A stretch of DNA of 64,000 nucleotides from Arthrobacter sp. 31Y (GCF_000526335.1 NZ_JAFW01000001.1:4526001-4590000), one strand, 5' to 3'. Positions 17,922 to 27,727 are shown, counted from the first letter of the stretch. The notes: generated by a model from the sequence alone, not told the origin. Numbers and translations are program-made.

Positions 17922-18778
17922 CTGAGACACTGCTCGACATCAAAGACGTCGTTGTGGAATACCCGCCCAAGGGCTTCCGTGCGAAACCCTTCAAGGCGAT
18001 AAAGGGTGTGTCCTTGGACATTCGTCCGGGCGAGACCGTGGGGCTGGTGGGGGAGTCCGGTTCCGGTAAAACCACATTGGGCCGCTCCGTGCTGGGACTG
18101 GCACCGGTCACCGGCGGCAGCATCAAGTACCGGGGCAAGGAGATCTCCAATGCCACGCGTGCCCAGCGCAGGGAACTCAGCCACGAGATCCAAGTGGTTT
18201 TTCAAGACCCTTACACGTCGCTGAATCCGTCCATGACCATCGAACAGATCCTCACCGAACCACTAACTGTCCGCAAAGTGGAACGTCAGGCGGCCAACAA
18301 ACGCGTGGCAGAACTGCTGGACCAGGTCCGCTTACCCCAGGGCGCCGCACATCGGTTGCCCCGAGAGTTTTCCGGTGGCCAGCGTCAGCGTGTTGCCATC
18401 GCCCGGGCCTTGGCCTTGGACCCCCAGCTCATCGTCTGCGATGAACCCGTTTCTGCTCTGGATCTCTCCACTCAGGCCCGCGTGATGGAGCTCTTTATCG
18501 AAATCCAGGAGCGCACCGGCGTCGCCTACTTGTTCATTTCCCACGACCTCGCCGTCGTCCGCCACCTCAGCCACCGCGTGGCTGTGATGTACCACGGCGA
18601 GATCGTCGAATGGGGCGACGGCGGGCAGGTCACCAGTGCGCCTGAACACCCTTACACCCAGCGGTTACTCATGGCAGCCCCGATTCCCGATCCGGACCGG
18701 CAGGCAAAACACCGGGCAGACAGGCTTCGACTTCTGGAAATCCACCGCGAGCAGGATGTGCAGGCGGGCTTCGCCTGA
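17918..18778 (+). CDS. ABC transporter ATP-binding protein, DppF type
   Basis: A 286-residue ATPase with Walker [15 protein letters not shown]-loop VFQDPYTSLNPSM, signature FSGGQRQRVAIA, Walker B LIVCDEPVSALDLS and H-loop SHDLAVVRHL. It pairs with the ATPase half of the preceding fusion to drive uptake. The C-terminus is shorter than DppF of Gram-negatives and lacks a clear Cys-rich oligopeptide-binding tail. A 54-bp gap separates it from the GH3 gene. Confidence 0.9.
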   Translation: MTETLLDIKDVVVEYPPKGFRAKPFKAIKGVSLDIRPGETVGLVGESGSGKTTLGRSVLGLAPVTGGSIKYRGKEISNATRAQRRELSHEIQVVFQDPYTSLNPSMTIEQILTEPLTVRKVERQAANKRVAELLDQVRLPQGAAHRLPREFSGGQRQRVAIARALALDPQLIVCDEPVSALDLSTQARVMELFIEIQERTGVAYLFISHDLAVVRHLSHRVAVMYHGEIVEWGDGGQVTSAPEHPYTQRLLMAAPIPDPDRQAKHRADRLRLLEIHREQDVQAGFA

Positions 18779-18832
18779 CCGCCACCCCAACGGCCCCCTC
18801 ATAGTTCATCCAAGTACTGCCAAGAAAGCACT

Positions 18833-21313
18833 ATGGAACTCCTAACCACTGCAACAGAACATGACAACAGCACCGTCGAGCGGCTGGTGTCCCTCGTAGC
18901 TGAACTAACACTTGAGGAAAAGGTCCAGCTTCTGACCGGCCGCGATTTTTGGACCACTCGGCCGCTTGAAAAGATCGGGCTGCGGCGCATGCTTTTTTCG
19001 GACGGTCCCACAGGTGTGCGCGGTGAAGTGTGGGACGAACGACGGCCATCGTTGAACTTTCCTTCGGCCGCAGCCATCAGCTCCTCCTGGGACCCTGGCA
19101 TTGCAGATCGGCTTGGCGTGGCGTCGGCTGTTGAAGCCCGGCGCAAAGGCGTGGATGTAGTACTCGGCCCCACCATCAACCTGCACCGATCACCGCTCGG
19201 CGGTCGCCACTTTGAAGCTTTCAGCGAGGACCCGGTCCTGACTGCTGAGCTGGCAGCCGCCTACGTTGCCGGTGTGCAGCGCAACGGCGTGGGTGCTACC
19301 CCTAAGCATTACGTGGCCAACGATTCTGAAACGGACCGCTTTGAGGTAAACGTCAAGGTGGCGGATCGGCCGCTGCGGGAGCTCTACCTTCTCGCCTTCG
19401 AAAAGGCCATTGTTCAATCTGAGGCCTGGCTTGTCATGAGTGCCTACAACTCCATCAACGGAATCACAGCCACTGAGAATGAACTCTTGGAAGTTCCCTT
19501 GAACAGCGAGTGGGGCTTCAACGGCGTGGTCATTAGCGATTGGACGGCTGTTCGCAGCGTCAATAGTGCTGCTGCTTCCCAAGACCTTGTCATGCCGGGT
19601 CCAGAGGGCCCTTGGGGCGAAACGCTGGTCAGGGCAGTCACGGCCGGCGAGATCCCTGAGGCAGCGGTCGACCGGAAGGTCCTCCGGATTCTCCAGCTCG
19701 CGGCGCGTGTGGGGGCATTGGCTGGCTTCGACGCCGTCGTCCCTGAGCCCTGGGGCATGGAGGAGCTCATCGCGTTCGCCCGTGAGGCATCCGCAGCCGG
19801 AACTGTCATGGTGAAAAATGACGGTATTCTCCCAGTCAGCCCGGCCTCGGTTCGAAAGGTCGCTGTCATCGGTCACAATGCCCGTCACGCCCGGACCCAA
19901 GGCGGAGGGTCAGCGACCGTGGTTCCTGAAAAGGTTGTTAACCCGCTGGACGGAATCCGGGCTGCTTTTGGTGCGGAAAAGGTCAGTTACAGCATGGGGG
20001 CGGTGGTTCAGGAAGGTATTACCGAGCTGCCACTTGAGCAGATCGCCAACCCGGTCACTGGGGAACCCGGAATCCGGGTTCGCTTTTTGGATTCCAAAGG
20101 GCAAGAGCTCTTTGCCGAGGACAGGCAGTCCACCGCTTTGGTGTGGTTCGGTGGAGATGCACCCATCACAGCGTCCTCATCGATACAGTTCCACTGCATC
20201 TACACTCCCGCGCAGAACGGCACCTTGAGATTGGGGTTCTCAACCCTGGGGCGTGGCCGGATCTTTGTAGATAACAAACTCATCCATGAAGCAACCCTGG
20301 AACCCGTCGGAACCGACCTGGGTGCAGCGTTGTTGGCTCCTCCGGCAGCTACGGTGCCATTGGAAGTGAGGGAGGGCGCGCCGCTGGACCTAAGGGTGGA
20401 AATCGACACCAGGACCACGGGTGCTCTGTTGAATACGCTGGGGATCACCATTGGCATCGAGGCGGCTGACGAAGATCCTGAAACGCTGATTTATGAAGCT
20501 GTGGAGGCTGCCCGGGCGGCCGATATTGCCGTGGTCGTGGTGGGCACCAATTCGCACGTCGAATCCGAGGGATATGACCGGACGTCCCTCGAGCTCCCCG
20601 GACTGCAGGACCGTCTAGTCCACGCGGTTGCGGCCGCTAACCCCCGCACCGTGGTCGTCGTGAACTCCGGCTCTCCGGTCCTGATGCCGTGGCGGAACGA
20701 AGTAGCGGGGATCCTGATTGGCTACTTCGGCGGCCAAGAGTTCGGCCATGCCCTCGCAGACATCATGACGGGTACGGCTGAACCAGGTGGCAGGCTGCCC
20801 ACCACTTGGCCGGCCCGCCAAGAGGACGTACCTGTCATCAATGTCACCCCCGATTCCGACGGCAGTCTCACCTATGCCGAGGGGATCCACATTGGGTACC
20901 GTGCCTGGCTCAAAGCCGGCACCACCCCCGCTTACGAATTCGGGTATGGCCTCGGCTATACGCAATGGAGCATCGATTCCGTCGATGCGCCGGCTGGGGC
21001 CACAGCCAACGCAGCCCATCCAGTCACCATTGCAATGACGAATACCGGCGGCCGGGCTGGGAAGAACGTAGTCCAGGTGTACGCAGAGAAGCCGGGTTCC
21101 GCCGTCGAACGTCCCGTGCGTTGGCTGGTGGCCGCCAGTCCGGTGTGGGCAGAACCCGGTGAAACCGTGACGACTGTCCTGAACGTCCCCACCCGTCTCC
21201 TTGCCTATTGGGATAACGGTTGGACGTACGAGCCGGGCGAATACGTCCTCCGGATCGGCACTTCCGTGAGCGAACTTCCGCTGGCATCCACCCTGGTATT
21301 GGTAGAGGACTAG
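18833..21313 (+). CDS. Glycoside hydrolase family 3 beta-glucosidase with PA14-like insert
   Basis: An 826-residue GH3 enzyme. N-terminal TIM barrel with VLGPTINLHRSPLGGRHFEA, PKHYVANDSE and nucleophile Asp in GVVISDW near residue 235. The second alpha/beta domain starts near residue 290. Residues of about 395-545 form an insert of PA14 type (FHCIYTPAQNGTLRLGFSTL), which shapes the +1 site. The C-terminus is fibronectin III-like. There is no signal peptide, so it acts in the cytosol on imported glycosides. Its place after an ABC importer and before two esterases suggests sequential trimming of an acylated plant glycoside. Confidence 0.9.
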   Translation: MELLTTATEHDNSTVERLVSLVAELTLEEKVQLLTGRDFWTTRPLEKIGLRRMLFSDGPTGVRGEVWDERRPSLNFPSAAAISSSWDPGIADRLGVASAVEARRKGVDVVLGPTINLHRSPLGGRHFEAFSEDPVLTAELAAAYVAGVQRNGVGATPKHYVANDSETDRFEVNVKVADRPLRELYLLAFEKAIVQSEAWLVMSAYNSINGITATENELLEVPLNSEWGFNGVVISDWTAVRSVNSAAASQDLVMPGPEGPWGETLVRAVTAGEIPEAAVDRKVLRILQLAARVGALAGFDAVVPEPWGMEELIAFAREASAAGTVMVKNDGILPVSPASVRKVAVIGHNARHARTQGGGSATVVPEKVVNPLDGIRAAFGAEKVSYSMGAVVQEGITELPLEQIANPVTGEPGIRVRFLDSKGQELFAEDRQSTALVWFGGDAPITASSSIQFHCIYTPAQNGTLRLGFSTLGRGRIFVDNKLIHEATLEPVGTDLGAALLAPPAATVPLEVREGAPLDLRVEIDTRTTGALLNTLGITIGIEAADEDPETLIYEAVEAARAADIAVVVVGTNSHVESEGYDRTSLELPGLQDRLVHAVAAANPRTVVVVNSGSPVLMPWRNEVAGILIGYFGGQEFGHALADIMTGTAEPGGRLPTTWPARQEDVPVINVTPDSDGSLTYAEGIHIGYRAWLKAGTTPAYEFGYGLGYTQWSIDSVDAPAGATANAAHPVTIAMTNTGGRAGKNVVQVYAEKPGSAVERPVRWLVAASPVWAEPGETVTTVLNVPTRLLAYWDNGWTYEPGEYVLRIGTSVSELPLASTLVLVED

Positions 21314-21343
21314 AGCCTCCTTATGAAGGAAGAAACCAAAGAC

Positions 21344-22294
21344 ATGGCCGAGACAGGCACGCAGAATACGTCATCATCCATAGCCAGCCAATTGATCCGC
21401 GGGTTGGAGCTGCACGGGCAACCCCGCGATCCCCGAACCGACACCGACCATCTGTCCCTCGTGTCCATATACCCGGAACTGAACACTGTATTGACATCCG
21501 ACGTTCACATTCCGACGTCGGATGGAGGGGTTCCAGCCCGCCTGTATCGTCCTGCCGGCGATGCTCTTGCTGGTTTCGTATGGGTTCACGGAGGCGCCTT
21601 CATTGCCGGAAACCTGGACATGCCGGAGGCCCATTGGGTCAGCTTGTACCTTGCGTCCCAAGGCATTTCAGTGCTGTCGCTGGATTACCGAAAAGCCCTG
21701 CACGGAGTCAAGTATCCGGCACCCTCCAACGATGTGCTTGCTGGTTGGAGTTGGGCCTCGGAGAATCCCGGAGCCTTGGGATTGAGCAGTGAAGTACGGC
21801 TGCATCTCGGGGGAGCAAGCGCCGGAGCCGCTCTAACGGCCTCGCTTACGGCTCGTCTGAGGGATGGCGCTGGGGTGCTGCCAGCGTCATTGCTGCTGGC
21901 CTATCCGCTGGTTCACGCAGAGCTACCCGAGCTCAACGAGGAACTCAGGGAGGCGATGACAGGCGTTCCAGCAGATCTCGCCTTTGATGCCGGGTTCATC
22001 CGGGACATCAGCCTCAATTTCGTGGGCAGCGAAGACAACTTCAAAGATCCATACGCGTTTGCCGGTGAAGGTCTGCTTACCGGCTTCCCGCCGGTTTACG
22101 TCATCAACGCCGAGTCCGACACCCTTCGTGCTTCAGGGGAGCTTTTTGTGGATCAACTGCACGTGGCAGGAGTGTCAGTGCGCATGGACATGGAACCCGG
22201 CAGTATGCACGGTCACTTGGACCACCCTCACACAGAACCTGCCAGAAAATCAGTTGAGCGGATGCTCGCGTGGCTCCTCCAAAGCAACAGCTGA
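21344..22294 (+). CDS. Alpha/beta hydrolase, HSL-type esterase
   Basis: An esterase of about 316 residues. Oxyanion motif WVHGGAFIAGN, nucleophile elbow LGGASAGAAL, acid Asp in NAESDTLRASGE and His in HGHLDHPH are all present. The HGGA element and GxSAG elbow mark the hormone-sensitive lipase family. I chose the ATG at 21344 after AAGGAAG; an ATG at 21323 would add seven residues. Likely substrates are acetyl or aryl esters of the compounds imported by the operon; this is inference. Confidence 0.8.
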   Translation: MAETGTQNTSSSIASQLIRGLELHGQPRDPRTDTDHLSLVSIYPELNTVLTSDVHIPTSDGGVPARLYRPAGDALAGFVWVHGGAFIAGNLDMPEAHWVSLYLASQGISVLSLDYRKALHGVKYPAPSNDVLAGWSWASENPGALGLSSEVRLHLGGASAGAALTASLTARLRDGAGVLPASLLLAYPLVHAELPELNEELREAMTGVPADLAFDAGFIRDISLNFVGSEDNFKDPYAFAGEGLLTGFPPVYVINAESDTLRASGELFVDQLHVAGVSVRMDMEPGSMHGHLDHPHTEPARKSVERMLAWLLQSNS

Positions 22295-22328
22295 ATCGTT
22301 TGATGCTACGAAAGAAAGGCTTTCATAA

Positions 22329-23495
22329 ATGACTTCCATCGCAACACCCGTCCACAACCGGTCCATGGGGACGGTCGCTCCTGGGTTTGAAAACGTCCGT
22401 GACGAGTTCGATGCGTACCTCGCCGACGACCCCAACTACAGCGCCCAACTGGCCGTGTATTGGAAAGACGAACTGGTGGTTGATCTGGCCGGAGGGGACG
22501 GCCTGAGGAACGACACGCTCACGGGGACGTTTTCGGCCACAAAAGGCGTTGCCGCGATTACTCTGGCGACCCTGATCAGATCGGGTGAACTCAATCTGGA
22601 TAGAACGGTGGTCCACTACTGGCCTGAATTCGCTGCCCACGGGAAGGATAAGATCCTTATCCGGGAACTCTTGTCCCATCAGGCGGGACTCATCAACGTA
22701 GATGCCGGGCTGGAAACGGCGGATATCCTGGACTCGCGTAGCGCCGCCCATAAGCTCGCAGGGCAGCGTCCATTCTGGCATCCATCCACAGCGTTTGGTT
22801 ATCACGGCCTCACTGTAGGGGCCTTCATGGAGGAACTGGTCCGGCGGATCACGGGCGGTACCCTTCAGGACCTATATGAGGCGAGGATCCGCGCGCCTAG
22901 GGACATCGATTTTTGGCTCGGCTTGCCGGAGTCGCACGAGCAAAGGTTCGAAGCGCTGCGTCCCGCACAGCCAAGCGCCGATCAACTCGCGCTGATGGCA
23001 CAAAGCCAGGTGCCCTCCGACGGTTTGGGTGCGTTGATGTTCAATAGTGTCAACAATATGTTCCCGCTGCTCACGGGACCTTACTCACCGAACCTTCGCG
23101 AAGTACGAGCGGCTGGACCTGCCGCGCTCGGCGGCATCGGATCGGCCAGGGGCCTGGCCCAGGTCTACGCCGCAGCGATTGGGCTGACAGGCGAAGCACT
23201 TCTTGATGCTGACACTCTGGGAGCAGTCGCACAGCAACAAGTGTGGGGAGTCGACCGTGTGCTGAATTTTCCCGCGGCCTTTGGCATCGTTTTTATGAAG
23301 CCCCACCCTGCAAGTGATTTCGGCAGTTTCCGGGCCTTCGGCCACGATGGGGCCGGAGGAGCGCTCGGGTACGCAGATCCGCTCTACGATGTCAGCTTTG
23401 GTTACATCCCGCTTCAGATGCAGCTTCCCGGCGGGGCGGACGCCAGGGCACTGCACCTCTCCCAGACCGTTAGGACTGCTGTGCGACAGCAGTAG
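22329..23495 (+). CDS. Beta-lactamase-fold serine hydrolase (EstB-like esterase)
   Basis: A 388-residue protein of the class C beta-lactamase/esterase family. The SxxK motif is SATK near residue 69, in TFSATKGVAAITLATLI; a YxN-like stretch and a C-terminal HDGAGGALGYADP box replace the KTG motif of true lactamases. No signal peptide. These features favour an intracellular esterase over antibiotic resistance. It continues the GH3-esterase operon; GAAAGG lies ahead of its ATG. It converges on an Lrp-type regulator gene. Confidence 0.82.
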   Translation: MTSIATPVHNRSMGTVAPGFENVRDEFDAYLADDPNYSAQLAVYWKDELVVDLAGGDGLRNDTLTGTFSATKGVAAITLATLIRSGELNLDRTVVHYWPEFAAHGKDKILIRELLSHQAGLINVDAGLETADILDSRSAAHKLAGQRPFWHPSTAFGYHGLTVGAFMEELVRRITGGTLQDLYEARIRAPRDIDFWLGLPESHEQRFEALRPAQPSADQLALMAQSQVPSDGLGALMFNSVNNMFPLLTGPYSPNLREVRAAGPAALGGIGSARGLAQVYAAAIGLTGEALLDADTLGAVAQQQVWGVDRVLNFPAAFGIVFMKPHPASDFGSFRAFGHDGAGGALGYADPLYDVSFGYIPLQMQLPGGADARALHLSQTVRTAVRQQ

Positions 23496-23511
23496 CCGGT
23501 CTTACCCACAC

Positions 23512-24567
23512 CTAAGCGTCGGCTGGCGGAGACGTCGCGGCCGCAGGTTCCTGGACCCATGAGTCATCGACGAGTGCGACACTGCCCGTTTTTGAGCCGT
23601 CAGCGTGCAGCAGTGACCCGAGACGCTTCGGCGTGCTGATAATGAGGGTGCTTTCAGTCACCTTTAGCAACGGAACATGTACGTCCAGGGCGTTCTCGAT
23701 TACCAGCGCCTCTGCAGGTGACCGTAGCCAGATCATGAACATAAAGTTGGAACTGCCTGTGATGGAGGCGCAAAGACGCATCTTCCCCACCTTTGCCAGT
23801 AGGCTGGCTGCTCGCTCATGCTCCGCGATCGGTAGGCGGCAGAACCATTGGCCAATGAGCGGGTAGCCTGCCGCCTGGTGGGCTACTTCGCAGCGAAACG
23901 TCAGCGCACCGCTGTCCAGAACCTTATTCAGCTGCCTGCGTGCCGTGGCAGGGTGAATGCCGGTTACAGCGGCGATATCGCTCCCCGTTGCCCGCCCGTT
24001 CCGGCTCAGCTCTCGGACAACCGGCCAGTAGTGCGATGGTGCAGCACCCGTATATGGTGGCCTGCTGCTCTGCGCGACAGCGTCCCGCAGTGATCGCTGC
24101 TGCTGGGGGGAAAGTGCCGTCACTTGCCAAGAGTAGGAAGCCTGGTGAAGTCGTGTGCAAAACGCCGTTTCGTATCCAACGATGCCTGGTACGTCGTTGA
24201 ACAGGGGATATACCGACTCCACGAGCCGACTCGCCGTTGGCGTCACCACGGTCAGCATCAGGTCCTGACTTCCATTTCGTTCATCAATGCTGACCACCTC
24301 CGGCGCCTGAGATAGAAATTTGATCGCGTCAGCCCTATCGCTCAGGGTGCACTGAAGGTGGTGGATCGAGACGGTCATCTGGTCCAGAGACCCTACGGGA
24401 TTCGATGAGATCCAGGCATAGCCCATCTCCTCCAGATTTCGCCATCGCGTCCCCAGCGATGTCGGGTGCCGATCCAGGATTTCTCCCAGTGTGCTCCATG
24501 GAAGCCGGGGACCGATCTGCAAGGCATGGACGAGCTGCAGATCCTCTTCATCCAGAAGCTTTGGCAT
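23512..24567 (-). CDS. Long Lrp/AsnC-type regulator (two-HTH form)
   Basis: A 351-residue regulator about twice the normal AsnC length. An HTH-like segment starts near residue 5 (DEEDLQLVHALQIGPRLPWS, then TLGEILDRH). A second lies in the middle (VRELSRNGRATGSDIAAVTG, then IHPATARRQLNKVLDSG). Each is followed by an AsnC ligand-type region. The start at 24567 is preceded by ACAGGAATC. It is divergent from the SnoaL-amine oxidase-MFS genes and probably controls them. Confidence 0.8.
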   Translation of the reverse strand: MPKLLDEEDLQLVHALQIGPRLPWSTLGEILDRHPTSLGTRWRNLEEMGYAWISSNPVGSLDQMTVSIHHLQCTLSDRADAIKFLSQAPEVVSIDERNGSQDLMLTVVTPTASRLVESVYPLFNDVPGIVGYETAFCTRLHQASYSWQVTALSPQQQRSLRDAVAQSSRPPYTGAAPSHYWPVVRELSRNGRATGSDIAAVTGIHPATARRQLNKVLDSGALTFRCEVAHQAAGYPLIGQWFCRLPIAEHERAASLLAKVGKMRLCASITGSSNFMFMIWLRSPAEALVIENALDVHVPLLKVTESTLIISTPKRLGSLLHADGSKTGSVALVDDSWVQEPAAATSPPADA

Positions 24568-24723
24568 GTTCGATTCCTGTCCGTGATTGCCTTCATATGT
24601 TTGTTTCCAGTAAACCAAGGTCAAGTGTCGTTCGTCATTCAAGACTAGTACGCAGTTGCTGGCCCCGGCGGGGGCAGTCCAACGGCGGCCACTTCCGGCC
24701 AGTTCACGCACAGGAAAGAGACG

Positions 24724-25206
24724 ATGATGACTTCACCATCCGCGCAATTGACACGGCAGCTCATCGAGCTAATGAGTTCAGCACGCTTCGAGCAGGCGTT
24801 GTTGATGTACAGCGAAGACATTGTCCTCAAAGACGTCTTCGGTCTCCCGCACGCCCATGAGATCCATGGCTTGGCGGAGTTGCGGAATTTCTACGCGCCG
24901 CTTCTGACTAATGAAGGTGCCCGCATGTACGAGGGCCTTCAGGTCCGAAATCTGGTGATCACTGAAACAACCGATCCAGATTTGGCGATCGCCCAGTGGG
25001 ACTACGTATCGAGCACTTCGGATGGAGAGGTGGTCAATGCAAACGTGATCGTCGTCCGCACTCTCAAGGGAAAGATCGTCGAGAGCATTGACTATCACAA
25101 CCACATCACCCGAGCTGCAGCAAGTGGAGCACTTCCGGGGCTCCTGGCGGAGCTGGGCGCCCATTACGCGCCGGAAACCCAGGTACAAGGCCTGTTGGAA
25201 GCATGA
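24724..25206 (+). CDS. SnoaL/NTF2-like protein
   Basis: A 160-residue protein with the alpha+beta barrel pattern of SnoaL-like proteins: an N-terminal helix pair, then DIVLKDVFGLPHAHEIHGLA and ITETTDPDLAIAQWDYVSST. It may be an isomerase, cyclase or hydrolase on a small hydrophobic substrate; the family does not say which. Overlapping reading frames make the first M ambiguous (MM pair at 24724). AGGAAAGAGACG precedes it. It is followed 25 bp later by the FAD oxidase. Confidence 0.7.
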   Translation: MMTSPSAQLTRQLIELMSSARFEQALLMYSEDIVLKDVFGLPHAHEIHGLAELRNFYAPLLTNEGARMYEGLQVRNLVITETTDPDLAIAQWDYVSSTSDGEVVNANVIVVRTLKGKIVESIDYHNHITRAAASGALPGLLAELGAHYAPETQVQGLLEA

Positions 25207-25231
25207 AAACGACTCGACTGCAGGAGCAATC

Positions 25232-26440
25232 ATGGATGCAGAAGTAGCGGTCGTTGGCCTCGGGTCTGTTGGATCCATGGCGGCGTGGCAGTTGTCCATG
25301 GCCGGAGTGAGTACCATCGGGTTTGATCAATTCGGGCTGGGGGATCCTCGGAACGCAGCGAGCGGTGAATCCCGGGGGCTTGTTCGTTCGCTGCATCCGC
25401 GGCGTGAATTCATTCCACTCATTGATCGCGCCATCGATCTATGGCGGGAGCTTCAACGCCTTTCCGGACAATCGCTGTATCTGGAGTCTGGCGCGCTCAT
25501 GCTCGGGAAGCAGGCATCTCCGCGGATGTCATCACTAGTGGCAACAGCCAGCCAGGATCGGTCCGGATTGGAGGTCCTGGCATCCGAAGAGATTCGACAC
25601 CGTTACCCGGCGCACCTGGTTGACTCGACGGACATCGGGGTCTATGAACCCAAAGGCGGAGTCTTGAGATCAGATCTGGCGGTGGTAGCTGCCGGTCAGC
25701 TTGCGGTCCGCTATGGCACCAAATTGCATACCGGGCACCCTGTGGAGCTCATTGATCCCGGACCCGCAGGCGTGAGGATTGAGGCCGGCGGCAGCTCGTA
25801 CACCGTCAAAAAGGTGATCGTTACACCAGGCGCGTGGGTCAGCACTCTCCTGCCGGGGATAGGATCACTCGTCACCGCACACCGTATTTCCCTCGCCTGG
25901 TACGCCGCCACTAATCGGGCGCTGTTCACGCCTGAGCGATTCCCGATCTTCATTAGGGCTGACGCCGGAGCGCCGGGCGCCAGGAATTGGGAGGGAGACG
26001 ACTATTTCGGCATGCCCGCAATCGACGGAGGTTCGGTTAAGTTCGCACGGCTCAATACCCTCGGTCCTGTTCAACCGGGTGCCCGGATCGAGCAGGACAT
26101 CGAGGACGACATAATTCGCGCGGACAGCGGGTACCTCAGGCGTTACCTGACCGGCGTGCATGATCATCCCCATCGCACCCACGTGGCCATGGATGGATTT
26201 ACGCCTGACGGTGCACCCATGATCGGTCATCTTCCCCACCAGAAAGACATCATTATTGCCACTGGGTTCTCGGGCAGTGGGTTCAGGGTAGCCCCCGCCG
26301 TGGGCGAGATTCTCATGCAGTTGGCGACCTCGCAGGCCGTGACTTTCGGCGCCGTTTCCGAATTTTCGATCGACCGGTTCGATGTCGGACAGCAACCTTC
26401 CGGTTTGGGACCTCTCTGCCGGACCACCCCATCAGCCTAA
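25232..26440 (+). CDS. FAD-dependent amine/amino acid oxidase (MSOX/MTOX-like)
   Basis: A 402-residue DAO-family flavoenzyme. The FAD-binding motif VVGLGSVGSMAAWQLSMAG lies at residue 6, followed by ASGESRGLVRSLHPRREFIP as in monomeric sarcosine and N-methyltryptophan oxidases. A C-terminal ATGFSGSGFRVAPAVGEILM closes the flavin site. Start at 25232 with CAGGAGC. It should oxidise a secondary amine or N-methyl amino acid with O2. In MSOX the flavin is attached to a Cys near residue 315; I did not verify an equivalent. Confidence 0.83.
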   Translation: MDAEVAVVGLGSVGSMAAWQLSMAGVSTIGFDQFGLGDPRNAASGESRGLVRSLHPRREFIPLIDRAIDLWRELQRLSGQSLYLESGALMLGKQASPRMSSLVATASQDRSGLEVLASEEIRHRYPAHLVDSTDIGVYEPKGGVLRSDLAVVAAGQLAVRYGTKLHTGHPVELIDPGPAGVRIEAGGSSYTVKKVIVTPGAWVSTLLPGIGSLVTAHRISLAWYAATNRALFTPERFPIFIRADAGAPGARNWEGDDYFGMPAIDGGSVKFARLNTLGPVQPGARIEQDIEDDIIRADSGYLRRYLTGVHDHPHRTHVAMDGFTPDGAPMIGHLPHQKDIIIATGFSGSGFRVAPAVGEILMQLATSQAVTFGAVSEFSIDRFDVGQQPSGLGPLCRTTPSA

Positions 26441-26449
26441 GGATCCATC

Positions 26450-27727
26450 ATGAAAAGACTGCATAACCCAAGGAAACACAGTGCTCTGGTCCCGCTGGCA
26501 CTGCTCTTCGTATCGATTCTCCTGGACGGTCTGGACCAGGCTTCCCTGGGGATCGTCATCCCCGTACTGAGCAAGGAATGGGGAATTCCACCGGCAGGGT
26601 TCACCACGGCCGTCGTGGCCACCAATGCCGGCGTGGTGCTGGGGATGGTGTCGTCCGGGTGGTTTGCCCAGAAATTCGACAGACGCACTGTCATTTGGGT
26701 TTCTACACTGTTCTTCTCCGCGCTTGTCCTGCTCACTCCGCTGGTAAGCGGAATCGAGGTGTTCACTGTCCTGCGCCTGGTCACTGGTGTGGGACTGGGG
26801 GCCATGGTGCCCGCTGCTCTGTCCCTGGCAGCCGATCTTGTCCCCGAAAAGCGACGGAGCGCGGCAGTGATCATAACCGCTTTGGGTTTGGCTGCCGGTA
26901 ACCTCCTGGCAGGGTTGACCGGGGGCATAGTCATTTCCCGGATGGGATGGGAAGCTGTCTTTTGGCTCCCTGGAATTATCTCGATCGCTTTCGCTGGGGT
27001 ATTGCGCATGGGACTTCCCCGGCGTGAACCAGTGTCACATGCTGCGACGGACGGTGCACCTGCGGGGACTGGCGCACCTGCTGCAAGAGTACGGGACCTA
27101 TTCCGTAAGGATCTGCGACTTCCCACGCTGGTGTTGTGGGGACTGGCATTTTTGATCTTTGCCACTGGTTATAACATCTTGAACTGGATGCCGACCCTGC
27201 TGGTTGAATACGGCTTCTCTGTGGAACAGGCGCCCCTCGCAACAGCGGCCTTTGGAGCGGGGACACTACTGGGGGGCGTCCTGATGGCGGCGATTGCAGC
27301 CTACCGTGGGGCCTCCCGTGCCGTTTCGATCATGATCGGAGTGGCAGTCATTGCCCTTCCGCTCATGGCCTTGGTGTCCGAATCGGCACCAATCACCCTC
27401 TTTCTCGTCGCCTTGGCAGCCGCGGGCACAGCAACACCCGGAACCGGGTTGGCAGCCCTTGCGACGGGGATTTACCGCGGGCACCTTCAAACGGTGGGGG
27501 TGGGATGGACAACAGCCATGGGAAGGTGCGGATCCATCATGGGACCCGCCATTGGTGGCCTGTTCCTCGCGCTCAGAATGCCGGCGTCGTCCATCATCCT
27601 GACTCTGACGATTCCCGCCGTCTTGGCTGGGTTCCTGGCAGTACTCTTCGGGATCCTTGCAAGGTCCAGGGATTTGAAGGAAATCGTCCCTCAGGCCACG
27701 GCTACGTCCGGCAATCCGTTGCGGTAA
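26450..27727 (+). CDS. MFS transporter (AAHS-like)
   Basis: A 425-residue twelve-helix carrier. ILLDGLDQASLGIVIPVLSK resembles the D-G-x-D helix-1 motif of aromatic acid/H+ symporters, and SSGWFAQKFDRRTVIWV follows helix 2. It probably imports the substrate of the flavin oxidase encoded 9 bp upstream. The 3' end overlaps the convergent Lrp-type gene by 37 bp, so the two transcripts would be antisense there. Confidence 0.82.
   Translation: MKRLHNPRKHSALVPLALLFVSILLDGLDQASLGIVIPVLSKEWGIPPAGFTTAVVATNAGVVLGMVSSGWFAQKFDRRTVIWVSTLFFSALVLLTPLVSGIEVFTVLRLVTGVGLGAMVPAALSLAADLVPEKRRSAAVIITALGLAAGNLLAGLTGGIVISRMGWEAVFWLPGIISIAFAGVLRMGLPRREPVSHAATDGAPAGTGAPAARVRDLFRKDLRLPTLVLWGLAFLIFATGYNILNWMPTLLVEYGFSVEQAPLATAAFGAGTLLGGVLMAAIAAYRGASRAVSIMIGVAVIALPLMALVSESAPITLFLVALAAAGTATPGTGLAALATGIYRGHLQTVGVGWTTAMGRCGSIMGPAIGGLFLALRMPASSIILTLTIPAVLAGFLAVLFGILARSRDLKEIVPQATATSGNPLR

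Noticed and set aside
22329..23495. Beta-lactamase conferring antibiotic resistance
   Set aside because: No signal peptide, no KTG box, and operon context with glycoside and ester hydrolases favour an esterase.
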